Both the position numbers and the translations under genes were made by a program. Of a stretch of 14,161 nt of DNA, positions 7,817 through 14,161 are shown piece by piece. Within the stretch, counting starts at the first letter, position 1; every line of letters starts with the position of its first letter. Under the pieces are notes generated by a model. The model had not been told where the DNA came from. It made no database searches and saw only the letters and a program-made list of their open reading frames with translations. This stretch comes from JBGSYN01 sp041750975 (GTDB lineage: Bacteria; Pseudomonadota; Alphaproteobacteria; Geminicoccales; Geminicoccaceae), in assembly GCA_041750975.1 (NCBI GenBank), contig JBGSYN010000080.1, positions 1 to 14,161 of the forward strand, given 5' to 3'.

Positions 7817-9241
7817 CTAACCCGCCATCGCGAGTGGCAGATTGACTGACGCGATGGGTTGGGCGCGACCAGACACAATGGATTGGACCCGGATCGGCAA
7901 CTGAATGGTGAAGCTGCTACCGACGCCAAATTCCGAGCGGACGTTGATTGTCCCGCCCATCATTTCGCAGAACTGCTTGGTGAGCGTCAGGCCCAGACCG
8001 GTTCCGCCGAAATGGTTGAGAGTGTCCTGCTCGGCTTGGCCAAACCCCTCGAATATTCTCTTTAGGCTGGTCTGGCGCATGCCGATGCCGCTGTCGGTCA
8101 CTTCCAGCGACAGCCATTCGCCCGTCGGGGTGGCGGTCTTGAGGACGGTGAGCATGATCACGCCCTTGTTCGTGAACTTGGCCGCGTTGCTCAACAGGTT
8201 GAGCAGGCTCTGGCGGACCTTGAGCGCATCGAGGTCGATCGTGCCCAGATCGTCGGGCATGTTGACGACCAGCCGGTTGTCGCGCTTGGCGACGAGCGGA
8301 GAGGCCGTCGCGACGACCTCGTCGATCAGCTCGGCGACACGGACGGGCTCGGCGTCGAGCTCGAGCCGGTTTGATTCAATCGAGGACAGGTCGATGACCT
8401 TGTTGACGAGCGCGAGCAGGTGACGCCCGGCGGCCTGGATCCGTCCCAGGTCGCTTGCCTTGCGATCGTCCTCTCCGCGCTCCTGCCAACTTTCACGCAG
8501 CATTTCGGAATAGCCGATGACCGCGTTGAGCGGCGTGCGTAGCTCGTGGCTCATCTTGGCCAGAAAGATCGACTTGTGGCGACTGGCGTTTTCTGCGGCC
8601 TGCATGGCGTCGCGGAGAACTTCCAGCTTGTCGCGCTGGTCGATCGTTTCCTGTTCGAGCCGCAGGCTCACGCGCATCACCGCTTCGTAGAAGAGGCACA
8701 GCATCGTCATGTAAGTCAACGACGCCACGATCGACAGGGCGGTGGGGATCGCCAGCTGTTCGGCGGCGATCAAGCTGGGGAACGAACCGTTGAGAATGCG
8801 CGAGATCATGAAGATCGCCAGTTGCAGCGCAATGCCGATTAGCACGTAGCGAATGGAATTCGCCAGGTAGAAGAACCCCAGCACCATCGCGATCAGGAAC
8901 CACGGCAGCAGCGGCGAACTGATCCCGCCGAAATAGTATGACCCGAACAGACTCAGTCCGACGAGCAGCTGGACACTGACCATCGCCGGCATGCGGATAT
9001 CGCCGCTGTGGCGCAGCAGAAAGGGCACCAGGAAGAACGCAACGACGCTCACTTCGGTGACCCAAAATTGCCACGCGGTGGAGCCAAGCCTCATCCACAG
9101 GAACGCCGTGACCGAGTGGCCCATGATGGGGCCGACCAGGTGGAGCAATACGAAATTGCGGGTCATCAGCAGGTCGGACTCGCTGGTGCGAATCCTTTCC
9201 GGGATGAACCAATCGAGCACTTGATAGATGCGGTGGTACAC
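7817..9241 (-). CDS. Six-helix membrane sensor histidine kinase with intact catalytic domain
   Basis: 474 residues from a GTG start, supported by AGGGGG seven bases upstream on the minus strand. Six hydrophobic helices lie between about 30 and 188 with only short loops and no periplasmic domain, suggesting detection of a membrane-soluble or membrane-state signal. FGGISSPLLPW (104-114) is a marked signature shared with the divergent kinase gene. A short helix leads to HisKA with phosphoacceptor His232 (SHELRTPLNAVIGYS). The HATPase domain is complete: N-box NLLSNAAKFT (348-357), G1 DSGIG (383-387), an F-box region (RIFEGF) and G2 GGTGLGL. It is the first gene of the leftward operon and the only kinase in the window with every ATP-binding box intact, so it probably feeds phosphate to the hybrid protein and receivers behind it. 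The cognate ligand is unknown. Confidence 0.94.
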   Translation of the reverse strand: MYHRIYQVLDWFIPERIRTSESDLLMTRNFVLLHLVGPIMGHSVTAFLWMRLGSTAWQFWVTEVSVVAFFLVPFLLRHSGDIRMPAMVSVQLLVGLSLFGSYYFGGISSPLLPWFLIAMVLGFFYLANSIRYVLIGIALQLAIFMISRILNGSFPSLIAAEQLAIPTALSIVASLTYMTMLCLFYEAVMRVSLRLEQETIDQRDKLEVLRDAMQAAENASRHKSIFLAKMSHELRTPLNAVIGYSEMLRESWQERGEDDRKASDLGRIQAAGRHLLALVNKVIDLSSIESNRLELDAEPVRVAELIDEVVATASPLVAKRDNRLVVNMPDDLGTIDLDALKVRQSLLNLLSNAAKFTNKGVIMLTVLKTATPTGEWLSLEVTDSGIGMRQTSLKRIFEGFGQAEQDTLNHFGGTGLGLTLTKQFCEMMGGTINVRSEFGVGSSFTIQLPIRVQSIVSGRAQPIASVNLPLAMAG

Positions 9242-9278
9242 GAGTTCGCCCCCTACTTGGGGTGAGTTCCTAGACCCT

Positions 9279-9304
9279 GGCTCTTAACAATGGTTAAATG
9301 AGCC
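9279..9304. promoter_or_regulatory. CtrA-like TTAA dyad between the divergent kinase genes
   Basis: The divergent gap holds TTAACAAT on the plus strand (9284-9291), facing TTAACCAT on the minus strand (9297-9290). Outer arms GGCTC (9279-9283) and GAGCC (9300-9304) extend the inverted repeat with a two-base bulge. TTAACCAT matches the known CtrA half-site of alphaproteobacteria; the canonical full site is TTAA-N7-TTAA, whereas here the spacing is N6. It sits 38 bases from the leftward GTG start and 82 bases from the rightward TTG start, so one site could control both operons. CtrA binding is inference. Confidence 0.45.
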
Positions 9305-9385
9305 GTTTACTAGTGATCAACGTCACCAACCTATTGACCTCATTCGCGTTAATCTTCAGGCGCGGGGTTCACGGGGGCTTGTGCG

Positions 9386-10813
9386 TTGGCTGTTCTCAGC
9401 ATGCGATCCGAGTGGTCGTTCAGTGGTTTTCTGGACTTTTTCATTCCCAAGGAAATGCTCGCCAACGCCGAGCAACATCGCCGCGCGCGGATGTTCATGC
9501 TCAGCCACGTCATGGGTCCGATCCTGGGCGCAAGCCTGCCGATCTACATGTGGGTCGCAGACATTGCGCGCGATTACCGCGTGATCGTCTTCTACCTGTC
9601 GATCCTGGTGTTCTGGATCTACCCGTTCATGCTGCTGTGGACCAAGCGTTACAAACTGCTCGCGTTCATCTCGGTCCAGAACTTGGCCTTCACGGTGGTT
9701 TGGGCGTGCTACTCGTTCGGCGGCATGGCCTCGCCATTCTTGCCGTGGGTGCTGATCTTCCCGCTACTCGCGTTCTTGTACCTGCCGCCCATCGGATGGG
9801 TCCGCAACGTGCTGCTGTTGCAGATTTTCGGCAACACCGCGTTGCTGTTCTTCGTCTGTTCGGGGGCGATTCCGCTGCCGCCGATCGATCTTGCGGAGAT
9901 GCAAATTATCGGGATGATCTCAATGGCTTCGGTTGCGATCTACTTTGCGATGATGTCGCTCTATTTCGCCAAGATGTTCAACGACCAACGCGAGTTCGGG
10001 CGGGAGCTGAATTCGCTCTTCTCGACCTCCGACAATCTTCGCAACCTGACCTCCGCCGCCAAGCAGACGGGTGCGGCAAAGGCGGACTTCATCGCCGGGA
10101 TGAGCCACGAACTGCGCACCCCGCTCAACGCCATCATCGGCTATAGCCAGCTGCTGCTCGAAGAAGCCGAGGATGAGGGCGACACCGAAAGCGTCTCTGA
10201 TCTGGGTCACGTTCACAAGGCCGGGTCGAACCTGCTCTACCTAATCGACCACATTCTGGACTATTCACGCATCGATGCGGGCAAGATGCCTGTCAACAAC
10301 AGTTTCGGAGTGTTCGCCACCGCATTCAAAACCTGGCAGGCCAAGGCACGTGCCGACAAGCCGGATTTCACGCTGACATTGATTGATGATGAGGCGAGCA
10401 ACACGCCAACTTACACCGACTGGACCGCGATGTCGGCGATGGTCGGCAATCTCGTCTGCGGTCTCGCAGCCGACAACGAATATACGGGCTTGACCGTCGC
10501 GGTGCAGATCGAGGCGAGCGAATTCTCTCTGACGTTGTCGGCGATCGATTTCGACGGTCGGCCGGGACCCGTCGAATTGTTCGCCAGCATGTTCGATGAC
10601 GACGACGATATCTCGCCAACCAAGTACGGGGGCATGGCCATCGAAATGTCACTTGCCGGAAAGCTTGTTCAGCTCCTCGACGGCCACGTCAGCGATGTCG
10701 TGCTTCCCGATGGTCGCCTCGCGACGCGTATCGCATTCGTTAACGCCAACATGAACGCCGGCGTTGTGACGGACCGCAGCCAAATCAAAACCCCTCACTG
10801 CGCGACCGCTTAA
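9386..10813 (+). CDS. Six-helix membrane sensor histidine-kinase homologue with degenerate ATP-binding domain
   Basis: 475 residues. The TTG at 9386 is chosen because GGGGG lies eight bases upstream; an in-frame ATG at 9401 is the alternative. Six helices (about 37-195) are clearly homologous to those of the divergent kinase: FIP, HxxGPI and FGGMASPFLPW (111-121) occur at a constant offset of seven residues. The HisKA helix keeps His241 in SHELRTPLNAIIGYSQ. The HATPase region is badly diverged: the N-box position reads NLVCGLAADN, G1 reads AIDFDGRPG, an Asp-rich insert (DDDDD) follows, and G2 reads YGGMAIEMS. ATP binding is doubtful, so it may act as a pseudokinase, phosphatase, or partner of the intact paralogue. 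A receiver gene follows 36 bases downstream, apparently in the same operon. Confidence 0.9.
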   Translation: MAVLSMRSEWSFSGFLDFFIPKEMLANAEQHRRARMFMLSHVMGPILGASLPIYMWVADIARDYRVIVFYLSILVFWIYPFMLLWTKRYKLLAFISVQNLAFTVVWACYSFGGMASPFLPWVLIFPLLAFLYLPPIGWVRNVLLLQIFGNTALLFFVCSGAIPLPPIDLAEMQIIGMISMASVAIYFAMMSLYFAKMFNDQREFGRELNSLFSTSDNLRNLTSAAKQTGAAKADFIAGMSHELRTPLNAIIGYSQLLLEEAEDEGDTESVSDLGHVHKAGSNLLYLIDHILDYSRIDAGKMPVNNSFGVFATAFKTWQAKARADKPDFTLTLIDDEASNTPTYTDWTAMSAMVGNLVCGLAADNEYTGLTVAVQIEASEFSLTLSAIDFDGRPGPVELFASMFDDDDDISPTKYGGMAIEMSLAGKLVQLLDGHVSDVVLPDGRLATRIAFVNANMNAGVVTDRSQIKTPHCATA

Positions 10814-10849
10814 GGCGCGTCGTCGTTCTAACTATTCGGGAGTGTTGAA

Positions 10850-11209
10850 GTGATTGTGCTGATTGTTGAAGACAACGAGATGAACCGCGACATGCTGACG
10901 CGTCGACTTGAACGCAAGGGCATGACGGTGGTTTCCGCAATCGACGGGCCGAGCGGCGTCGCCGCGGCGGCCGAACATCTGCCCGACATCATCCTGATGG
11001 ACGTCGCGCTGGGCGACATGGACGGTTGGGAAGCGACACGGCTGATCCGCACCACCGATGCGACCAAGCACATCCCGGTGATCGCGCTGACCGCGCACGC
11101 GCTCGAAACCGACCGGATTGAGTCGATCGAGGCGGGATGCTGCGACTTCGAAACCAAGCCGGTCGACCTCGCAAAACTCGTCGAAAAAATAGAATTACAC
11201 ACGCGTTAA
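10850..11209 (+). CDS. Single-domain response regulator, DivK-like
   Basis: 119 residues consisting only of a receiver domain. It has the acidic residues E7/D8 (VEDNEMN), phosphoacceptor Asp51 (IILMDVALGDMDGW), Thr81 (ALTAHA) and Lys103 (ETKP). The usual MP after the phosphoacceptor is replaced by LG. GTG is the start, supported by GGGAG about seven bases upstream. The VEDNEMNRDML opening and ALTAHA motif are typical of DivK/CheY-type relay proteins without an output domain. It lies 36 bases after the degenerate six-helix kinase and 74 bases before the oxoamine synthase gene. A role as phosphate sink or allosteric signal carrier between the kinases is inferred. Confidence 0.94.
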   Translation: MIVLIVEDNEMNRDMLTRRLERKGMTVVSAIDGPSGVAAAAEHLPDIILMDVALGDMDGWEATRLIRTTDATKHIPVIALTAHALETDRIESIEAGCCDFETKPVDLAKLVEKIELHTR

Positions 11210-11253
11210 CCACCGCGTTTAATCACAGAATTAGTTGTCCTCATTACGTCGGA

Positions 11254-11272
11254 TCTACAACTCAATTGTAGA
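11254..11272. promoter_or_regulatory. 19-base perfect dyad before the oxoamine synthase gene
   Basis: TCTACAA (11254-11260) and TTGTAGA (11266-11272) are exact inverted repeats around CTCAA. The 3' arm overlaps the probable Shine-Dalgarno GAGG (11271-11274), and the ATG is at 11284. It could be a dimeric-regulator operator or an RNA hairpin limiting translation. No matching regulator gene is present in the window. Confidence 0.45.
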
Positions 11273-11283
11273 GGCGCGGAAGA

Positions 11284-12702
11284 ATGACCAGTTCAACAGA
11301 TGTGAATTATGATCCCCTTGGCGGCAGCATGAAGGACTTTCGCCATCTTGCTGGATCGGATCTGTTGAATCGGGTCGGCCCATTCTACGACTGGCAAGAG
11401 GCGCGTCGCGCTGCGGGAGTCTGGCCGCTGGGCCGATCGACGGAACAGGGCGCTTTCAGCCGCTGCGACGCCCGCACCGATGAGGGCGACCTGTTCACCG
11501 GCGTCAACTTCGCCAGCCAGGATTACCTCAGTCTCAACTCCAATCCCGACATCCTCGAAACCGCAATTCAGACGATGCGCGATTTCGGGGTGCACAGCGC
11601 GGGTTCGCCCGCGCTGGTCGGCAACACGTCGCTGTCGATCGCGCTCGAGCGCAAAATCGGCGAATTTCTGGGCTATGACCACGTCTCGCTGTACCCGACC
11701 GGGTGGGCGGCCGGATATGGTGTGATCAAGGGCTTGGTGCGCCAGAAAGACCACATCGTGATGGACGCGCTGAGCCACGCGTGTCTTCAGGAAGGTGCGC
11801 AGGCGGCGACGCGCAACATTCATCTGTTCCGGCACAATCGGATCGACCATGCGCGCGAACAACTCGCCGCGATCCGCGCCACCGACACCCAAAACGGCAT
11901 CTTGGTCGTCACCGAGAGCCTGTTCTCGATGGATTCGGACACCCCCGACATCCCAGCCTTGCAGGAGCTCGCGCACGAGTTCGGAGCCACACTGGTGCTC
12001 GATGTCGCGCACGATCTGGGCAATTTGGGTCCGACGGGGCGTGGGTTCATCGAGGTCCAAGACATGCTTGGCAAGGTGGACGTCGTGATGGGCAGCTTTT
12101 CGAAGACGTTCGCGTCGAACGGCGGCTTCGTTGCCAGCAAGGGGCGCGCGCTGAAGGAGTACATGCGGTATTACAGCTCGCCCAACACCTTCTCGAATGC
12201 CCTGTCGCCTGCCAGCGCGGCGATCGTTTCCAAGGCGTTCGACATCATTACATCGGCTGAAGGTGATCGGCTGCGCACCAAGCTGACGACCAACATCACG
12301 ATGCTGCGCGGCATGCTCGGCCAGTGCGGCCTTGCGACCTATGGAGATCCGTCGGCAATCGTGTGCGTCAAGACGGGCAATGAGTCCTTCGCCCGGCTCG
12401 TGGGGCGCCGGCTCCCGTCGCTCGGCATGCTTGCCAACCTCGTCGAGTTTCCCGCGGTGCCCAAAGGTCAGGCGCGATTCCGGCTGCAGGTCATGGCCAA
12501 TCACAGCCAGCATGACATCATCGACGCGGTCCATCGGCTGTCGACCGCGACCGACATGGGCGCCGCCGATCAGCGCGCGCTCGACCAGGGCGACATCACG
12601 CTCGCCGATCTCGGGCCGATCGTCACGCGTGTTCCACACAGGGTCGGTCCGAACCCGGCGCATCAGACCGAAGGCGGCTTCCTGCGTGCCGCCGTCGGAT
12701 GA
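11284..12702 (+). CDS. PLP-dependent alpha-oxoamine synthase family protein (serine palmitoyltransferase/BioF/CqsA-like)
   Basis: 472 residues. The AONS fold-type I pattern is clear: NFASQDYLSL (75-84), a glycine-rich stretch HSAGSPALVGN, TGWAAGYG (139-146), cofactor-stacking His165 in LSHACLQEGA, Asp240 and His243 in DVAHDLGNLGPTGRG, and Schiff-base Lys274 in GSFSKTFASNGG. Such enzymes condense an amino acid with an acyl thioester, losing CO2. The family includes serine palmitoyltransferase, which starts sphingolipid synthesis, and the autoinducer synthases CqsA and LqsA. DVAH replaces the usual D(E/D)AH. The protein carries about 70 N-terminal residues before the core and about 50 C-terminal residues beyond it, against roughly 400 for simple members. 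It stands behind a sensor kinase and receiver and ahead of an OmpW-like gene. Substrate and product are not readable from sequence; a sphingoid base or a ketone signal are both possible. Confidence 0.9.
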   Translation: MTSSTDVNYDPLGGSMKDFRHLAGSDLLNRVGPFYDWQEARRAAGVWPLGRSTEQGAFSRCDARTDEGDLFTGVNFASQDYLSLNSNPDILETAIQTMRDFGVHSAGSPALVGNTSLSIALERKIGEFLGYDHVSLYPTGWAAGYGVIKGLVRQKDHIVMDALSHACLQEGAQAATRNIHLFRHNRIDHAREQLAAIRATDTQNGILVVTESLFSMDSDTPDIPALQELAHEFGATLVLDVAHDLGNLGPTGRGFIEVQDMLGKVDVVMGSFSKTFASNGGFVASKGRALKEYMRYYSSPNTFSNALSPASAAIVSKAFDIITSAEGDRLRTKLTTNITMLRGMLGQCGLATYGDPSAIVCVKTGNESFARLVGRRLPSLGMLANLVEFPAVPKGQARFRLQVMANHSQHDIIDAVHRLSTATDMGAADQRALDQGDITLADLGPIVTRVPHRVGPNPAHQTEGGFLRAAVG

Positions 12703-12703
12703 C

Positions 12704-12722
12704 GGTTTACGCGACGTAAACC
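12704..12722. promoter_or_regulatory. 19-base perfect dyad between synthase and OmpW-like gene
   Basis: GGTTTACG (12704-12711) and CGTAAACC (12715-12722) pair exactly around CGA, two bases after the synthase stop. No T-run follows, so an intrinsic terminator is unlikely. An operator for the downstream outer-membrane gene or an mRNA-stabilising hairpin both fit. Confidence 0.42.
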
Positions 12723-12760
12723 CTCCCGCGCTATTCAGGGTGAATGGAAAAGGAATCGTC

Positions 12761-14044
12761 ATGCCCGCCAAATTGAGTCTTTGCGCAGGCGCCGCCTTGA
12801 GCATCGTCCTCGCCTCGCCCGCCTGGGCGCAGAACGCGGGCGAGGTCACCGTCAAGGTCGCCGCCGCGCGGACCAAGTTGGTCGACAAGGGCGTGGTTGC
12901 CACCGACGGAGTGGTCGATCCAGCAGCGGGCTATGAAACGCGCGAAACCTTTCACGGCGTGGTCTCGGCGGGCTATTTCCCGATCGACAATTTCTCGCTC
13001 GATGCCTCGATCAGCACCCCGCAGACGACCAACAACTTGCCCGCAGGGTCCCTCGCGGGCCTTCCGAATCTGGGCGACGACGAGTTCGTCATCGCAACGA
13101 TCGGCGCCAGCGTTCACCCGTTCAAGGGCCGCGTGCGTCCCTATCTCGGCGGAGGCTATGCGTTCCAGTTCACCACGCAGGAACGCGACGGGTTGGGAGT
13201 CAACCTCAACATTCCCAGCACCAATGGTCCGTACGTCAATGCGGGCATCAACGTTGCGGTGGGCAATCGGCTCGACGTGTTCGCCGATGTGCGCAAGAGT
13301 TGGTACAGCACCAATGCAACCGGCCTGCTTCCGCTCGACGAGACATTTACGACGTTCGCGGCAGTTGACGCCGACGCCGAGCTCGATCCGCTGACCCTCC
13401 AGCTCGGCCTTGCGATACGCCTCGGCCATGCCGGCGGCGCGGGATCGCGCAGCGCCATCGACGAGGTTTCAAGCAGCAAGTGGATCGTAAAGGGCGGGCT
13501 CACCTCGCTCACGCTCGCAGATCGCGTCGATCTCAAGGTCGGCGGGGTGCTTCTGCCCGGCGCCGATCTTTCGACCTTCGAGCATCAGACCCCATCGATC
13601 CAGATCGGTCGGTTCCTGACCAACAACGTCGCGCTCAACGCGACGCTGGGCTTCCCACCGACGATCGACATCTTCGGCGGCGGCACGATCGGCGCTTTGC
13701 CCAAGCTGGGCGAAGTCACCTACGGACCGACAGTCCTGACCTTGCAATACCACCCGCTACGTTCGGGCATCTTCCGCCCTTATGTCGGGGCGGGCGCAAG
13801 TTACATGATCGTATTCGATACCGAGGACGGCGCGTTCGGCGATCTTGAGGTCGAAAATGATCTGGCATTCGCGTTCGAAGCCGGAGTGGACATCATGGCG
13901 TCCAGGAACATGGGTGTATTCTTCGATGTCAAAAAGGCGTTGCTGCGCCCGAAGACGTTTGGGACTTTCAACGGGGCGACGGTCGAAGGCCAGACACGGC
14001 TCGATCCTTGGGCGTTTTCCGGCGGACTTTCGTTTCACTTCTGA
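12761..14044 (+). CDS. Outer-membrane protein with two tandem OmpW-like beta-barrel units
   Basis: 427 residues from ATG at 12761 with AGGA six bases upstream; a longer open frame upstream runs through the synthase gene and is rejected. A signal peptide is evident (basic start, LSLCAGAALSIVLA, cleavage likely after SPAWA). Two units of OmpW style follow, about 26-225 and 238-427, each with alternating amphipathic strands. RPYLGGG (126) is matched by RPYVGAG (339), and DVFADVRKSWY (172) by GVFFDVKKALL (385). Both pairs are offset by exactly 213 residues, which supports internal duplication. The C-terminal SFHF ends in Phe, as expected for recognition by the BAM assembly complex. OmpW proteins are small eight-stranded barrels with a hydrophobic channel, implicated in uptake or efflux of small hydrophobic molecules. 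It follows the synthase after 58 bases on the same strand. Confidence 0.87.
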   Translation: MPAKLSLCAGAALSIVLASPAWAQNAGEVTVKVAAARTKLVDKGVVATDGVVDPAAGYETRETFHGVVSAGYFPIDNFSLDASISTPQTTNNLPAGSLAGLPNLGDDEFVIATIGASVHPFKGRVRPYLGGGYAFQFTTQERDGLGVNLNIPSTNGPYVNAGINVAVGNRLDVFADVRKSWYSTNATGLLPLDETFTTFAAVDADAELDPLTLQLGLAIRLGHAGGAGSRSAIDEVSSSKWIVKGGLTSLTLADRVDLKVGGVLLPGADLSTFEHQTPSIQIGRFLTNNVALNATLGFPPTIDIFGGGTIGALPKLGEVTYGPTVLTLQYHPLRSGIFRPYVGAGASYMIVFDTEDGAFGDLEVENDLAFAFEAGVDIMASRNMGVFFDVKKALLRPKTFGTFNGATVEGQTRLDPWAFSGGLSFHF

Positions 14045-14061
14045 CCGCTGTGTGGCCCTGA

Positions 14062-14100
14062 CCCGTTCACTGCTCGCCAGAGCCGGAGCGGATGAACGGG
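14062..14100 (+). terminator. Large stem-loop after the OmpW-like gene, possible terminator
   Basis: CCCGTTCA (14062-14069) pairs perfectly with TGAACGGG (14093-14100). An inner GCTC/GAGC pair (14072-14075 with 14086-14089) extends it. It lies 18 bases after the stop. No T-run follows, so it may act as a factor-dependent terminator or 3'-end stabiliser. Beyond it, 14101-14161 shows no supportable gene. Confidence 0.42.
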
Positions 14101-14161
14101 ACGGCGCAAATGCCATGAAGGGCTTTGCGGGATGCCAGTTTCGGTGTTTTGGCGTACAGCA

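Noticed and set aside
7807..7929. 41-codon upstream extension of the hybrid kinase
   Set aside because: It overlaps the end of the preceding kinase gene. The ATG at 7806 has AGGGA upstream and gives a sensible membrane-protein start.
9334..9339. TTGACC as a -35 element for the rightward operon
   Set aside because: No acceptable -10 hexamer lies 16-18 bases downstream.
12332..12760. 143-codon upstream extension of the OmpW-like gene
   Set aside because: It lies out of frame inside the synthase gene, while a clear signal peptide with a ribosome-binding site begins at 12761.
11293..12903. Long open frame (536 codons) antisense to the oxoamine synthase
   Set aside because: Its translation is rich in Arg, Ala, His and Asp without any family pattern. 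It mirrors the GC-rich third positions of the well-supported plus-strand gene.
14115..14161. ATG opening a short frame to the window end (MKGFAGCQFRCFGVQ)
   Set aside because: There is no Shine-Dalgarno sequence, the frame is only 15 codons and is cut by the window edge. It is not enough to call a gene.
1..14161. CRISPR arrays, insertion sequences, prophage or integrase attachment signs
   Set aside because: No regularly spaced direct repeats, transposase-like proteins or tRNA-end duplications were seen. The sequence next to tRNA-Arg carries no repeat of the tRNA 3' end.

Overview
The window is GC-rich, with tightly packed genes, GTG and TTG starts and alphaproteobacterial gene content. It looks like a chromosome segment of a sphingomonad (Sphingomonadaceae-like). 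That placement rests on protein style, codon bias and a CtrA-like site; no taxonomic marker was compared.

Left part (1-3621): the C-terminal two thirds of an M16 zinc-peptidase-family protein runs in from outside the window. It is followed by purS and purQ (purine synthesis, same strand). A small three-helix membrane protein lies convergent with purQ and overlaps its tail. A tRNA-Arg(TCT) gene follows, with an unusual U-U mismatch in its anticodon stem. Positions 3622-3821 hold no gene I can support.

Centre (3822-11209): a dense signalling island transcribed outward from a 144-base divergent intergenic region (9242-9385). Leftward there is a four-gene operon: a six-helix sensor histidine kinase with all ATP-binding boxes intact, a hybrid kinase with two receiver domains but a badly eroded ATP-binding domain, a stand-alone receiver protein, and a membrane-anchored GGDEF-EAL protein with intact motifs for making and degrading c-di-GMP. 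The gaps are 10 nt, a 4-nt overlap and 8 nt. Rightward there is a second six-helix kinase that shares its sensor domain with the first, but its ATP-binding domain is also degenerate. A DivK-like single-domain response regulator follows it.

Right part (11284-14161): the rightward series continues with a PLP-dependent alpha-oxoamine synthase (the family of serine palmitoyltransferase, BioF, and the autoinducer synthases CqsA/LqsA). Next is a secreted protein made of two tandem OmpW-like beta-barrel units, then a large stem-loop.

Working model (inference): the synthase makes a hydrophobic alpha-aminoketone or hydroxyketone, or a sphingoid base. The double OmpW may move hydrophobic molecules across the outer membrane. 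The paired six-helix sensors, one competent kinase and one likely pseudokinase, may read a membrane-soluble ligand and signal through receivers to c-di-GMP. This resembles the layout of CqsA-CqsS and Lqs alpha-hydroxyketone signalling, but the product and the wiring are unproven. No DNA-binding regulator is encoded in the window.
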